64,000 nucleotides of DNA from CAYWEM01 sp964457225 (GCA_964457225.1 CAYWEM010000002.1:248001-312000); one strand, 5' to 3'; positions 35,864 to 45,116 are shown, counted from the stretch's first letter. Program-made: numbers and translations. The notes: a model not told the origin generated them from the letters alone.

Positions 35864-36484
35864 CTAGCGGAAAAGCAACTCCACCTCCCCTGCTCCCTGC
35901 CTGAGTATAAGGGGTTCGTCTCCGCTCAGGTCGACTATGGTGGAGGGTTCGTTGGCCATTATACCGGCATCCAGGATAAGATCTATTTCATGGCGGAAAG
36001 CCGCGGCTATTTCACGCGGATCGGTGCAGAATTCTCCTTCGACAGCCGGCACGCTGGTACTCAGAAGCGGCCGGCCCAGTTCGCGGGCCAGGGCCAGGGC
36101 CACCGGTGCATCGGGGATGCGGATGCCGACCGTGCGGCGCTTCTGAAACAGCGTCTTGGGCAACTCGCGGCTGGCGTTCAGGACAAAGGTGTACTTTCCG
36201 GGAGTTACCCTGCGCATAATCCTGAAAGCCGGATTGTCCAGGTAGGCCCAGGATGATATGTCCTGCAGATCCGGGCAGATGAAACTCAGCAGTTTGCCGC
36301 CGGTGACGTCCTTGATCCGGGAAATCTTTTTCATGGCATTCTTGTTGAAAAGATCTGCACCGAGGCCGTAAATGGTATCAGTCGGGTAAACGATCACCCC
36401 TCCCCGTTCAAGAATTTCCACTGCATGTTTGATCAAGCGGGGATTTGGTTTGTCAGGGTTTATAGATTGTAGTTCGACCGCCAT
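35864..36484 (-). CDS. L-threonylcarbamoyladenylate synthase (Sua5/YrdC/TsaC family)
   Basis: 206 residues, the short YrdC/TsaC size without a Sua5 C-terminal domain. VIVYPTDTIYGLGADLFN and LLSTSVPAVEGEFCTDPREI are family signatures. It makes threonylcarbamoyl-AMP from threonine, bicarbonate and ATP for the t6A37 modification of ANN-decoding tRNAs. The ATG at 36484 has only a weak ribosome site. It has its own promoter, divergent from the 595-residue gene. The 151-bp gap to the convergent helicase gene holds nothing that I can name. Confidence 0.9.
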   Translation of the reverse strand: MAVELQSINPDKPNPRLIKHAVEILERGGVIVYPTDTIYGLGADLFNKNAMKKISRIKDVTGGKLLSFICPDLQDISSWAYLDNPAFRIMRRVTPGKYTFVLNASRELPKTLFQKRRTVGIRIPDAPVALALARELGRPLLSTSVPAVEGEFCTDPREIAAAFRHEIDLILDAGIMANEPSTIVDLSGDEPLILRQGAGEVELLFR

Positions 36485-36519
36485 TCTTTTTTATCGTTGA
36501 TTTAACTTGGAACCGGCAT

Positions 36520-36548
36520 ATAATATCATTTACTTCAGCAATGTTCAA
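36520..36548 (-). promoter_or_regulatory. Promoter of the Sua5/TsaC gene
   Basis: Minus strand: TTGAAC (36543-36548), 17 bp, TATTAT (36520-36525). The expected start near 36513 gives a leader of about 28 nt. Confidence 0.6.
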
Positions 36549-36580
36549 TCCAGGCCCGGCAAGACCGCATTGATTTACTC

Positions 36581-36610
36581 TTGACTTGCCGGGGCGGCTT
36601 TGCCTACAAT
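36581..36610 (+). promoter_or_regulatory. Promoter of the 595-residue unknown gene
   Basis: TTGACT (36581-36586), 18 bp, TACAAT (36605-36610), followed by AAGGAG at 36624-36629 and the ATG at 36635. The TTG of the -35 box is not a start codon. Confidence 0.6.
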
Positions 36611-36634
36611 GTTTTTTTCAGTCAAGGAGTTGCC

Positions 36635-38422
36635 ATGCAAATCGATGAAGCCCAGGAAAAAAGAGATCTTATCGCCCAGTGGGCGTTTGACACCCGGCCC
36701 ATTCTGGGCCGTTTTCACATCTGGTTGGAAGACGTTGAAATTGAATGGCTGAGAGGAAAGCCCTACAAGGAATTCACCCGGGAAATCTGCTTCATGGGCG
36801 GAGCCATGGAAAGGCAATTCGCCATGACCGCAGCTGTGACCTCTCTGGGAACCAGGCTTTTCGGCGGCTTCGGTCAGGGTGCCGGCCAGGAAAAAAAGGT
36901 CCTCAACCAGGTCAAGAAAGATGCCGACGCCATATCCGCCTACGCGCTCAGCGAAAGTCTCTGGTATCTTTCGCGCCAGTTACCGGAAAACCACGCCATC
37001 ATGGTCTGCCTGGGTGAAGGATTGATGCCCAAGGCCGGGGAAACCCCTGAAATGGGCTCCAATCCTCAACTGGGTTTCGGCCGGGTTTATGCCAGGCCCC
37101 AGGTGGCCCGGCAACTGGACCGGCTGGTCACCCGCCTGCTCAACGATCCCTCCTTCAAGTGGCCCGATTTTTACAGCGCGGTAAACAAGGCCGGCCTGAC
37201 TGTCTGGGGAGCTGCCATCGATACCCTGGAAAACACCTCCCGTTTTGCCAAGGGAGCCGAAACAGGAGCCATGACCATCGTCCACCTGTTCAACCAGCCG
37301 CTGGTTTTTTCGCGGCCCTACGAAGGTTACATGGGCAACCTCTTCCTGCCCGGTGAAGTGGTGCGCAAGGCCGCCCAGGAATCAATCCTGATCAATTTCA
37401 GAACCAGGCGGGAATTGGTATTGAAAGCCATTCTGGCCGCCTACCCCGACCTGAGCCCATCCGACATTCACGTCTGGACCCTGGGCGGAAAAAGCCGGGA
37501 GAAAAGGATCGGCAAACTCTGGCAGGAATGGAAAGAACTCGGAGTTCACCTGGTTGACGACGAATGGACATTGCCGAGCGGCATGAAGGCTTTCACTGAA
37601 TCCGGAACCTACGCCCCGGTCTACTCCATCGGCAGCTGGTTCCAGGAAGGACGCAGACAGTTGTTCATCTGTGACGGCTATGCCGCTTCAGCAGAAGCCG
37701 TGCAGGCCGCCACCCTGGGCGGCATGCTCGACGTTTGCGCCTTTCTCTGCCCCTTTACCTCCCGTTTTGATCTATCCTATGAACAGGAACAGCTGGTCAT
37801 GGATCTGCAACCTGAAAAGGCTTCCTTTGCCGCCGACCTGGGCGTGGTCTGCGGCCGCAGCCTGGAAGAAGAAGAGGTCCGGCAATACAGCCGAATGATT
37901 CAGGAAGCACGCCAGGCCGGGTTGCCCCTGGCCAGGCTTTCCCTGCAGGCCGACGATTTTTTTCCGGAAAAATCCTGGGAACTGCTGGCCCTTTCGGGAT
38001 ACATGTGCCCCGACCCCTACTCCGGAGCTTCCGGAGTGATTGAAAGCGCACCGGGTATTTACCGGGTTTCCGTGCGCCTGGCCGCACCGGCCGGGGAAAA
38101 ATTGATCACCTTCACCCTGAGGCTGATGGAAAACATGGAGGAAAGCTGGCTGGTTTTCAACCCGCTTCTGAACCGCTTCCTGGGAGGAATCGACTACCGC
38201 CGCCGGCCGGTCAAAATATCAGATTCCGGACGCATTCGCAATGAACTGCAGACACTGTGCGTCGAAGCCCTGGAATTCCTGCCGGACAACAGAATCAAGG
38301 TGGTTTTCGCCCGGATTCCTGAAGAAGTGATATCACGCGAAAAACAGAAAAAACTGCTGGAAATACTTACCTGGTACAAGAGCAATCACCCCATCTGGTT
38401 TTCCTGGCTGGAAATAGCCTGA
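36635..38422 (+). CDS. Large soluble protein of unknown function (595 aa)
   Basis: I do not recognise this protein. The start is the ATG at 36635 with AAGGAG five bases upstream; an in-frame TTG at 36581 is part of the promoter. It has no signal peptide or membrane helix. Notable segments are GGFGQGAGQEKKVLNQV, MVCLGEGLMPKAGETPEMGSN, WTLGGKSREKRIGKLWQEW, FICDGYAASAEAVQAATLGG and a Trp-rich C-terminus (HPIWFSWLEIA). The GLMPKAGE and GYAASAEAVQAA segments suggest an enzyme-like alpha/beta fold, but this is only an impression. It is a single gene between the divergent Sua5 gene and the convergent TRAP permease gene. Its length and clean expression signals argue for a real, expressed protein. Confidence 0.72.
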   Translation: MQIDEAQEKRDLIAQWAFDTRPILGRFHIWLEDVEIEWLRGKPYKEFTREICFMGGAMERQFAMTAAVTSLGTRLFGGFGQGAGQEKKVLNQVKKDADAISAYALSESLWYLSRQLPENHAIMVCLGEGLMPKAGETPEMGSNPQLGFGRVYARPQVARQLDRLVTRLLNDPSFKWPDFYSAVNKAGLTVWGAAIDTLENTSRFAKGAETGAMTIVHLFNQPLVFSRPYEGYMGNLFLPGEVVRKAAQESILINFRTRRELVLKAILAAYPDLSPSDIHVWTLGGKSREKRIGKLWQEWKELGVHLVDDEWTLPSGMKAFTESGTYAPVYSIGSWFQEGRRQLFICDGYAASAEAVQAATLGGMLDVCAFLCPFTSRFDLSYEQEQLVMDLQPEKASFAADLGVVCGRSLEEEEVRQYSRMIQEARQAGLPLARLSLQADDFFPEKSWELLALSGYMCPDPYSGASGVIESAPGIYRVSVRLAAPAGEKLITFTLRLMENMEESWLVFNPLLNRFLGGIDYRRRPVKISDSGRIRNELQTLCVEALEFLPDNRIKVVFARIPEEVISREKQKKLLEILTWYKSNHPIWFSWLEIA

Positions 38423-38438
38423 AAGCGGCAGGCCTGAT

Positions 38439-40316
38439 CTAACCGAAGACCCCCAGGAGCGCTGTAGATATGAAAGGCAGGTAGGTGATCAGCAGAACGG
38501 TGATCAGCTGCAGCAGGAAAAACGGCAGGACATGGCGATACAGCTTTACTACCGGGATATTGAAACGGTAAGAGGAAAGGAACAGGTTCATGCCCACCGG
38601 CGGAGTCAGGTAGCCGAGTTCCATATTGGCCAGGAAAATAATTCCCAGGTGAACCGGGTGAATGCCGAAGCTTTCCCCCAGGGGCAGAATCAGTGGGACG
38701 ACCACCATTATGGCTGAAAATATGTCCATGAAACAGCCGGTAATCAGCAGGGCCAGGTTCAGCAAAAGCAGAAATACGTACTTTGATTGAATCGCACCCT
38801 CGACCCAGGCCGAAAGCTTCATGGGGATTTCAGCGTCAACTATGAAATAGGAAAGCCCCTTGGCCAGGGCCAGGATGGTAAGGACTCCGCCGATGATCGG
38901 CAGTGATTTCATGATCACCCGGTTGAGGTCGTTCAACTTGAGATCACGGTGTATGAAAACTTCCAGCATCAGGGAATAGATGACGGCCAGGGCAGCGCTT
39001 TCCACCAGGGTAGTCAGGCCTCCGAAATAGGCCCCAACTATAACCACCGGTAACATCAATTCCCCGGCCGCATGGGCGGTGCCGCGCAGGGCCGCCTTGA
39101 TCCTGAATGGCTCCCGTTCAACTTTTTTTCTCAGGGCGTAAACCACCACCAGGCCGATCATGGCCATAACCATCAGCGCTCCGGGCAGAAGTCCGCCGAT
39201 GAACATATCCTTGATGCTTATCTGGGCGGTCACCCCGTAAATGATAATCGGCAGGCTGGGCGGAAAAAGCAGTCCCACGCTTCCGGAGGCGGTCAGCAGT
39301 CCGGAACTGAAATTGCCTCCATAACGCCCTGAAGTCAAAACCAGGTAAAGCAGGGCACCCAGGGCCAGGATGGTCACTCCGGAAGCTCCGGTGAAGGTGG
39401 TGAAAAAGGTGCTTACCAGAATGGCCATGATGGCCAGGCCGCCCGGAATCCAGGAAAACAGGGCCCGGAAAAAACCAACCAGTCTTTCACCGGCCTTGCT
39501 TTCGGAAAGGATAAAACCGGCGAAGGTAAACAGTGGAATAGCAGCCAGGGTGTGACTGGTAAGCATGGAATAAGCTTCATTGGGAATTATTTCAAGCGGC
39601 TGGCCGCTGCGGGCGAAAAGCAGGTAAGCGGCCCCGCCCAGGACCACGAATATCGGCACTCCGAGAAAAGCGCTGACTATAAGCAGGATGATCAGCGGGA
39701 AGGCAAGCAGGACCAGGGCCGAAGCGGAAAAATCAAGCAGGGGGGTCAGCGAAGCGGCCAGGCCGGGCCATAAATGGATCAGCACGTTGACCAAGGGTTC
39801 CAGGGCGATGAATGAACCCAGTGCTGCCCCGAGCAGGCCGGCCGGCCATGGGCGCCGGCCGTTCTCAAGCGGATTGATCCTGACACTACGCAGGGCCATG
39901 CCGCCGTAACCCAGCCCCATGATCAGGGTTATCAGCCAAATCGGCAGCCAGGCGATGCTTTGGCTGCGGTCAAAACCATTGAGGGAAAACGAGAGCGAGG
40001 CCAGGGAAAATGCGGTGCAGAAGGTCACAGTCAGCAAGGTCAGGAATGAATTCAACCAGCCGCCCCTGTCGTTTTTCATCGGCCTGACTACGTTCAGGGC
40101 CAGGTGGCGGTTTTCCCTTGATGTGATCATGGCCGCCAGGAAGGTCAGGATCAGCACCAGGTGGCGGGTGTATTCGGTGGAATTGGCCAGACCGCTCTTG
40201 AAAAACCGGCGGGCTATGACTTCGAAAAACGGTAGGGCGGCCAGCAGAAGTACAGTCAGAAATGCTACCGCATTCTCGGCTTTACCGGCCAGGTTGCGTA
40301 ACCGGGTGAATTTCAT
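38439..40316 (-). CDS. TRAP transporter fused small and large permease (DctQ-DctM)
   Basis: 625 residues. The first ~150 form a DctQ-type four-helix unit (EVIARRFFKSGLANSTEYTRHLVLILTFL), and the rest is the DctM unit with many helices (GVPIFVVLGGAAYLLF, LFPPSLPIIIYGV). TRAP permeases import organic acids or other ligands using Na+ gradients with a periplasmic binding protein. The binding-protein gene overlaps its start by 4 bp upstream, and a TatT-type lipoprotein gene precedes that. This places it in the TPAT subtype first described in Treponema. The substrate is unknown. Confidence 0.9.
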   Translation of the reverse strand: MKFTRLRNLAGKAENAVAFLTVLLLAALPFFEVIARRFFKSGLANSTEYTRHLVLILTFLAAMITSRENRHLALNVVRPMKNDRGGWLNSFLTLLTVTFCTAFSLASLSFSLNGFDRSQSIAWLPIWLITLIMGLGYGGMALRSVRINPLENGRRPWPAGLLGAALGSFIALEPLVNVLIHLWPGLAASLTPLLDFSASALVLLAFPLIILLIVSAFLGVPIFVVLGGAAYLLFARSGQPLEIIPNEAYSMLTSHTLAAIPLFTFAGFILSESKAGERLVGFFRALFSWIPGGLAIMAILVSTFFTTFTGASGVTILALGALLYLVLTSGRYGGNFSSGLLTASGSVGLLFPPSLPIIIYGVTAQISIKDMFIGGLLPGALMVMAMIGLVVVYALRKKVEREPFRIKAALRGTAHAAGELMLPVVIVGAYFGGLTTLVESAALAVIYSLMLEVFIHRDLKLNDLNRVIMKSLPIIGGVLTILALAKGLSYFIVDAEIPMKLSAWVEGAIQSKYVFLLLLNLALLITGCFMDIFSAIMVVVPLILPLGESFGIHPVHLGIIFLANMELGYLTPPVGMNLFLSSYRFNIPVVKLYRHVLPFFLLQLITVLLITYLPFISTALLGVFG

Positions 40317-41308
40317 TTTTTATTTCTGTATTCCTGGATATGCCGCTGCAGTATTTCGTAGATTTCCCGGGAAAACGCCTTGCCGATAAGTTCATCCATG
40401 CCTTCCCGCGAACTCAGGCGCCATTCCTCGGCCAGTTCCTGGCTTATCGATGTCACCTTGAGTCCATGTTCCTTCATGGCGGCCATGGTCTTTTTATCTA
40501 TCTCTTCGGCTTCGCGGGCCAGCTTTGCCGCCACTCTGACCGTGGCGGCCATCATGGCCTGCTGCTGATCGGCCGGGATACGGTTCCAGATACGCGAAGA
40601 CACTACTATCCCGCCCAACAGCGGCGAAACCTTCAGGTCAAGCATGTAAGGGGCAAAGGGAAAGTACTGCCCCGAACCGGCCAGCAACGGGTTCAGGTAA
40701 AAAGCGTTGACCATGCCGCTCTGCAGGGCCATCATCAGGTCACTCAATTCAGATGGCACGATATGATAACCCGCTTTTTTAAAAGCCTGTTCGAGCTCAG
40801 GCTCTCCAGTCATGAACGAGAGCTTGTGCTTTTTCAGATCATCAGGTTTGTTAACGGGATCTTTGGTGAAAAAGTGAAGCCAGCCCGCCATTGACCAGAT
40901 GACCACCTTGAAGCCCTTTTCCTCGATCTTTTCTTCGAAAATGGGCTTCATTTTTTCCAGCACGTATTCCAACTCCGCTTCATCACGAAAAAGAAAGGGG
41001 GTGTTCATGACAAAGGCATCGTCATGGAGCTTGCTCATGCCGACATTGGTCAACAGGGCCCCGCCCAGGGTGCCGATGCGGATCTTGCGCAGCATGTCTT
41101 CCTCGGAACCTGCGATTCCACCCGGGTAAATGCGTAACTGCACCCGCCCCCCGGTGATCTTATGCCATTCTCGGCCGATTTCCAGCAGGGCGTCGTGCCA
41201 GGGGGAACGATCCGGAGCGATACTGCCTATTTTTATGGTCTGGGCGGCCAGTCCGCAGCAGATCATTAAAAAAACTATGAATAACAGGCTTTTTTGATTT
41301 TTGCGCAT
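40313..41308 (-). CDS. TRAP transporter substrate-binding protein (DctP/TatP type)
   Basis: 331 residues from the ATG at 41308, preceded by GGGAGG. An upstream frame to 41377 adds an unlikely leader. The signal peptide (KSLLFIVFLMICCGLAAQ) is followed by IKIGSIAPDRSPWHDAL, the usual DctP opening, and GGVVVSS-type segments (LLGGIVVSSRIW). A KLHDDAFVMNTPFLF segment and the late helices fit the two-lobed TRAP receptor. In TPAT systems the receptor works with the TPR lipoprotein TatT, encoded just upstream. The stop overlaps the permease start by 4 bp. The ligand is unknown; TPAT systems are thought to bind hydrophobic or lipid-like molecules. Confidence 0.9.
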   Translation of the reverse strand: MRKNQKSLLFIVFLMICCGLAAQTIKIGSIAPDRSPWHDALLEIGREWHKITGGRVQLRIYPGGIAGSEEDMLRKIRIGTLGGALLTNVGMSKLHDDAFVMNTPFLFRDEAELEYVLEKMKPIFEEKIEEKGFKVVIWSMAGWLHFFTKDPVNKPDDLKKHKLSFMTGEPELEQAFKKAGYHIVPSELSDLMMALQSGMVNAFYLNPLLAGSGQYFPFAPYMLDLKVSPLLGGIVVSSRIWNRIPADQQQAMMAATVRVAAKLAREAEEIDKKTMAAMKEHGLKVTSISQELAEEWRLSSREGMDELIGKAFSREIYEILQRHIQEYRNKK

Positions 41309-41389
41309 GAGAGCCTCCCAGGCATGACCAAGAAACCAAGAGATGTTCATTTTAGCGCAAATCGAATTGGCTTGCAAATCAGAGGTTCA

Positions 41390-42346
41390 TCAATCTTCGT
41401 CCGGAATGGCTGACTCATCGTCGAGGAAATAATTTTCCAGGTTTTCGAGCAGCCAGCGCGCCTTTCTCTGGTTCAGCACGTTCACCAGCCTGTTTTCGGG
41501 TTTCAGGTCCAGGTCGACGGCCAACACTTCCCGCAGGAGTTCCTGGAAAGCCGCCGCGTCCTGCTCACTCACCAGTACGGTGGTGGCCAGGGCCAGGCGG
41601 GCCGAGGTGGAATCGGGATTCAGCTCCAGGGCCCGCTGGAAATGAAGCCTGGCTTTTTGAGCGTCTCCGCCCATGTAAGCAGGCAAAGCACCGTAATACA
41701 GGGTGAAAAACTCGTCTATAGCCCCCTGCTTGAAACCGGGATCCAGTTCCCTGACTCTTTCCATGATGGCCGCCGCCGCCGGTATGGTCAGGCCCAGGTC
41801 CATGTCAAAAGGATCTATGGCAAAAGCTCCCAGCCAGCCGGCGCCGCTCCAGTAAAGCATTTCGGCATCAGCCGGCTTGACCCGTCCCAGGGCCCGGCGG
41901 TAATCCCGGGCCGCCAGGGCGGCTCTGAAACCGGGATACCGCTTTTCCAGGGCGGCCAGAATCATATCCCGGCCCCGCAAATAGAGGTTTTTCGCCCGGC
42001 CGAAAGCGAACTCCTTTTCCCGGTAGCGTTCATCCTCAAGCATTGAGGCGGGATTGTCTATAAATGCGTTGGCGTACATGATGTAGAGACTGCCGGTCTG
42101 CAGGGCCAGGCCGGCATGCCCGGGCAGGGAATTCAGCAGTGATTCGTACATCTTGATGGCGAAAGGCAGGGCCGCGGCGACCAGTTCAGGATCATTGTCC
42201 GTGGTGAAAGCATCCCCGCCGCCCGGAGCGGTCAGGGCATCCGCCACCTGGTTCAGGGCGAATTTTTTCAGAGAACACCCGGCAAGAGAGATCAACATAG
42301 GCAAAACCAACAACGCGATAAGAAGTGTTCTTTTATTTCCAGACAC
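41390..42346 (-). CDS. TRAP-T (TatT-like) tetratricopeptide lipoprotein
   Basis: 318 residues starting at GTG 42346 with GGAGG upstream. It has a signal and lipobox (ISLAGC), so it is a lipoprotein. The body is helical and repeat-like, and GDAQKARLHFQRALELNPDSTSARLALATTVL is a TPR unit. Conserved features such as YANAFIDNPA and AGWLGAFAIDPFDMD match the TRAP T-component family, whose Treponema member TatT forms a trimer with pores near the binding protein. It is encoded between a DUF481 barrel gene and dctP, supporting a TPAT operon. Confidence 0.85.
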   Translation of the reverse strand: MSGNKRTLLIALLVLPMLISLAGCSLKKFALNQVADALTAPGGGDAFTTDNDPELVAAALPFAIKMYESLLNSLPGHAGLALQTGSLYIMYANAFIDNPASMLEDERYREKEFAFGRAKNLYLRGRDMILAALEKRYPGFRAALAARDYRRALGRVKPADAEMLYWSGAGWLGAFAIDPFDMDLGLTIPAAAAIMERVRELDPGFKQGAIDEFFTLYYGALPAYMGGDAQKARLHFQRALELNPDSTSARLALATTVLVSEQDAAAFQELLREVLAVDLDLKPENRLVNVLNQRKARWLLENLENYFLDDESAIPDED

Positions 42347-42368
42347 TTTGCCTCCTTGGGCCGTCTTT

Positions 42369-43142
42369 TTACAAGATGATTTCCAGAGCGGTTATCAGGG
42401 TCAGGTCGTTTTTCCTGATTCCCGGGGCCAGCGGTTGGTTGTTGAATCTTTCATGCAGGCGCACGGTCAGCCAAAGCGGTTCCTTCATCAGCAGGTTCAA
42501 GCTTATCCGGGATTCCAGGCGGTAGTCGGTGAACAGGTCGGCCAGGTTGGGCGTATAATTGGCCGACATGGAAATCCTGGAATTGTTGTTGAATTTCCTC
42601 TCCCACAGGTAAGTCAGACTGAAACGCAGGGATTTACGATCCGGCACATCGCCTCTTGAATCGAGGAATTCACCGTTCATGGTAATCCCGAGACGTGATT
42701 TTCTCTCCTCCGTATCCAGGAAACGGCATTCCAGCCCCAGTCCGGCATTGGTACGCAGGTTGATTTCTGCAAAACGGTCCCGCTCGAAAAAAAGAGTGGC
42801 CGAGAGATTGAGGTTACGGCCGAGCTTGCGCGAGAAGTGATTCTGCCAGCGGGTGGCATCGGCGTTGGTGACCTTGTTGCTAACTCCGTAAAGTTTTTCC
42901 AGCCTGGTCTGAAGTCGTGAATCGGCCAGACTGAGATCCAGCTTGCTTTCACCGCTGAACAGCTTGTTGGAAGTATTGCCGGAGTTGAGTGTAAGTCCGG
43001 CGTTCAGGGCCAGGTTCCAGTTTTTTTTCTTTTTTTCAGGAGCTTCCGCTTCCCCTGGCTCCGCTTGGGCACACAAAATGAAAGGCAGGAGAAATGAAAT
43101 GAGCAGTACCGCTCCCGGAGCGGATTTTCCCAGCGTCATCAA
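42369..43142 (-). CDS. DUF481 family outer-membrane beta-barrel
   Basis: 257 residues with a signal peptide (about 1-26, ending CAQA), a lysine-rich linker and a strand-rich body (NWNLALNAGLTLNSGNTSN, SRLGITMNGEFLDSRGD, LRFSLTYLWERKFNNN). NLALNAGLTLNSGNTS is the DUF481 signature. The repeated aromatic-ended strands fit a small outer-membrane barrel. The start ATG overlaps the pseudokinase stop by 4 bp, and the TatT gene starts 22 bp downstream. Function within the TPAT operon is unknown. Confidence 0.82.
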   Translation of the reverse strand: MMTLGKSAPGAVLLISFLLPFILCAQAEPGEAEAPEKKKKNWNLALNAGLTLNSGNTSNKLFSGESKLDLSLADSRLQTRLEKLYGVSNKVTNADATRWQNHFSRKLGRNLNLSATLFFERDRFAEINLRTNAGLGLECRFLDTEERKSRLGITMNGEFLDSRGDVPDRKSLRFSLTYLWERKFNNNSRISMSANYTPNLADLFTDYRLESRISLNLLMKEPLWLTVRLHERFNNQPLAPGIRKNDLTLITALEIIL

Positions 43143-45010
43143 AAAGCGAATCTGATCGGCACGCTGATCCAGACCTTGACCCTGACGTCGTCTTTCATGG
43201 GCACGCTGTACTGCCAGCGCAGCAGGGTGTTGCGCACCAGGGTCTTCAGATCATCAGGGTGGTTGCCGATTATTCGTACATCATCCACCCTACCTCTTTC
43301 GTTCACCAGTACCTGGGACATGATGGTGAAGTTGTTGCCGCTGTATTTGCGGCGCATGGTTTCGGTGACCATCGGGTCCGGACCAGATTCTTTCTCGGGT
43401 CTCACGGTCAGCTGCTGCAGACCGACGGTATCACCTTCCTTTGTCCGCTGGCTTTCCTCAAGCTGTCTTCTCTGCTGTTCTTCCTGTCGCTGGCGCTCTT
43501 CCTGCTCGGCTCTCTGCCTGGCTTCTTCTTCCTGGCGCAATCGCTCGGCTGCAGCCTGGGCTTCTTCATCCAGGCGTCTCTGCTCTTCCTGTTGTTGTTC
43601 GACTTCCTGGGCTCTCAGGCGGGCCTGCTCAGCCTGCTGTTGGCGGCGCAGGTTTTCAAGCTCCAGGGCCCGCTGTTCTTCCAGGGCCCTTTTTTCTTCC
43701 TCGGTGGTTGCTTTCTGTTCTTCGAAGGCACGATTCAGATCGGCGACTCTCTGTTCATAAGTCCGGTCGATTTCTTCAAGCCTGGACTGTAACTGTGCCT
43801 GCTGACGCAGTTGTTCTTCTTCAAGTTGCCTGGTTTTTCCGAGCTGGTTGAAGTAGAAGAAAAGCACCACCGCCACCACCAGCACCGCCGCCCCGGCGAC
43901 AAAGTATACCCAGCGTGATTTCTTCTTCTTTTCATCAAGGCCCTGCAGGATGTTCTGCACCAGCAGGCTGTCTTGCTCCTTGCTCGTTGCAGGTCTTTCC
44001 ACCGGCGCCGGCTTGACCTTTTTTTCCTCGGGGAGAACGAATTTCAACTCCTCCTGCCTGGCCTTATCGTCTTCTTCCAGGAATTCTCCGTAAAGCGAAT
44101 TCATGAAATAAGCCAGGTTGAAGGTCTGGGTGGAAAGTTCTTCCAGGTGAAAATGACTGCCGATGTAAGCTTTGAGTTCCCTGGCGTTCTGGAAGCGTTT
44201 TTGCGGATCCGGGTTGAGCGTGCGCCGGAAGAAGAACGAAATCGCATCCAGGAATTCCTTGTCATTCTGGGGGAGCAGGTTCTTGAAAGTAAGAGAGGCC
44301 AGTTTCTGGTCGAAATCCTCTCCTTCGGCCAGGGTGAAATTCTTCCCGGTAAGCATCAGGTAAACCAGGTAACCGAGATGGTAAACGTCTGACTGCGGCA
44401 TCACCCTTTCCCGACGGAGAGTCTCGGGAGTCAGCCAACTGCCGTATTTCTTTTCCAGTTCAGCATATATGGACTGGTTCCTGTGAATGTCGATGTAGGG
44501 AAAAACCCCGTAGTTCTTCAGTGCGATCTTGCCTTCGTATGAGATCAGTATGTTGTCCGGGGTTAACAGGCCGTGGAAGGATTTTTCTCCGGCTATAACG
44601 ATGGTGGCCCCCAAATCTATTATTTCAGCAACGTTCTGGGCGATGGCGAAAGCCAGGTCAAAGGGTACTGCGGAATGCTGGGCCTGGGCGTCCTTTATTA
44701 TCTGTTCGCAGCTGCGGCCGGGGAAGTAATCGAATACCAGAAGACTTTCGCCGCTGTCAGGCATGGGACCGAGTATTTCCCGTGGTGAGAAGAAATTGGG
44801 AACATTGGATTTCTTGACGCCTTCCAGGAGAATTCTGATCTTTTTCCAGGCATCGGCATCGTTGCTGAAAACCGGATCAACTAATTCTATCAACTGGTGT
44901 TGCTGTGCTTTGCGGTTGACCAGTTTACAGCCACGGAAATTCACCCCCAGGGCGTCTTTGAACTGTTCCCCGAATATTACGTGTTCTCCCAATAAACGAT
45001 GAGCGGCCAT
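43139..45010 (-). CDS. Pseudokinase - transmembrane - coiled coil - TonB-type C-terminus
   Basis: 623 residues with an unusual domain order. Residues 1-290 form a Ser/Thr-kinase-like fold: SDVYHLGYLVYLMLTGK is the kinase subdomain IX segment, and NPDPQKRFQNARELKAYIG follows. The catalytic loop reads His146-Gly-Leu-Leu-Thr-Pro-Asp-Asn instead of HRDxKxxN, and the DFG position reads Lys-Asn-Tyr-Gly (165-168), so it is probably a pseudokinase. A helix (about 368-388) crosses the membrane, then a ~140-residue Glu/Arg/Gln coiled coil, then a TonB-like C-terminal domain (VLVNERGRVDDVRIIGNHPDD, RNTLLRWQYSVPM). It is the first gene of the operon with DUF481 and TPAT genes. It may couple a cytoplasmic signal to envelope transport. 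Confidence 0.85.
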   Translation of the reverse strand: MAAHRLLGEHVIFGEQFKDALGVNFRGCKLVNRKAQQHQLIELVDPVFSNDADAWKKIRILLEGVKKSNVPNFFSPREILGPMPDSGESLLVFDYFPGRSCEQIIKDAQAQHSAVPFDLAFAIAQNVAEIIDLGATIVIAGEKSFHGLLTPDNILISYEGKIALKNYGVFPYIDIHRNQSIYAELEKKYGSWLTPETLRRERVMPQSDVYHLGYLVYLMLTGKNFTLAEGEDFDQKLASLTFKNLLPQNDKEFLDAISFFFRRTLNPDPQKRFQNARELKAYIGSHFHLEELSTQTFNLAYFMNSLYGEFLEEDDKARQEELKFVLPEEKKVKPAPVERPATSKEQDSLLVQNILQGLDEKKKKSRWVYFVAGAAVLVVAVVLFFYFNQLGKTRQLEEEQLRQQAQLQSRLEEIDRTYEQRVADLNRAFEEQKATTEEEKRALEEQRALELENLRRQQQAEQARLRAQEVEQQQEEQRRLDEEAQAAAERLRQEEEARQRAEQEERQRQEEQQRRQLEESQRTKEGDTVGLQQLTVRPEKESGPDPMVTETMRRKYSGNNFTIMSQVLVNERGRVDDVRIIGNHPDDLKTLVRNTLLRWQYSVPMKDDVRVKVWISVPIRFAF

Positions 45011-45116
45011 GCTTGCACCTCACAGTATGGAATTGAGTTTCGCATATATGGTAATGCAAAGTTTCTTTTTTTTCAATACCGGGGAATGAAGTCCGGATTT
45101 TCATGTTTTGTTTTTA

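Noticed and set aside
36581..36634. TTG start at 36581 for the 595-residue protein
   Set aside because: That TTG is the -35 box of a good promoter. AAGGAG sits before the ATG at 36635.
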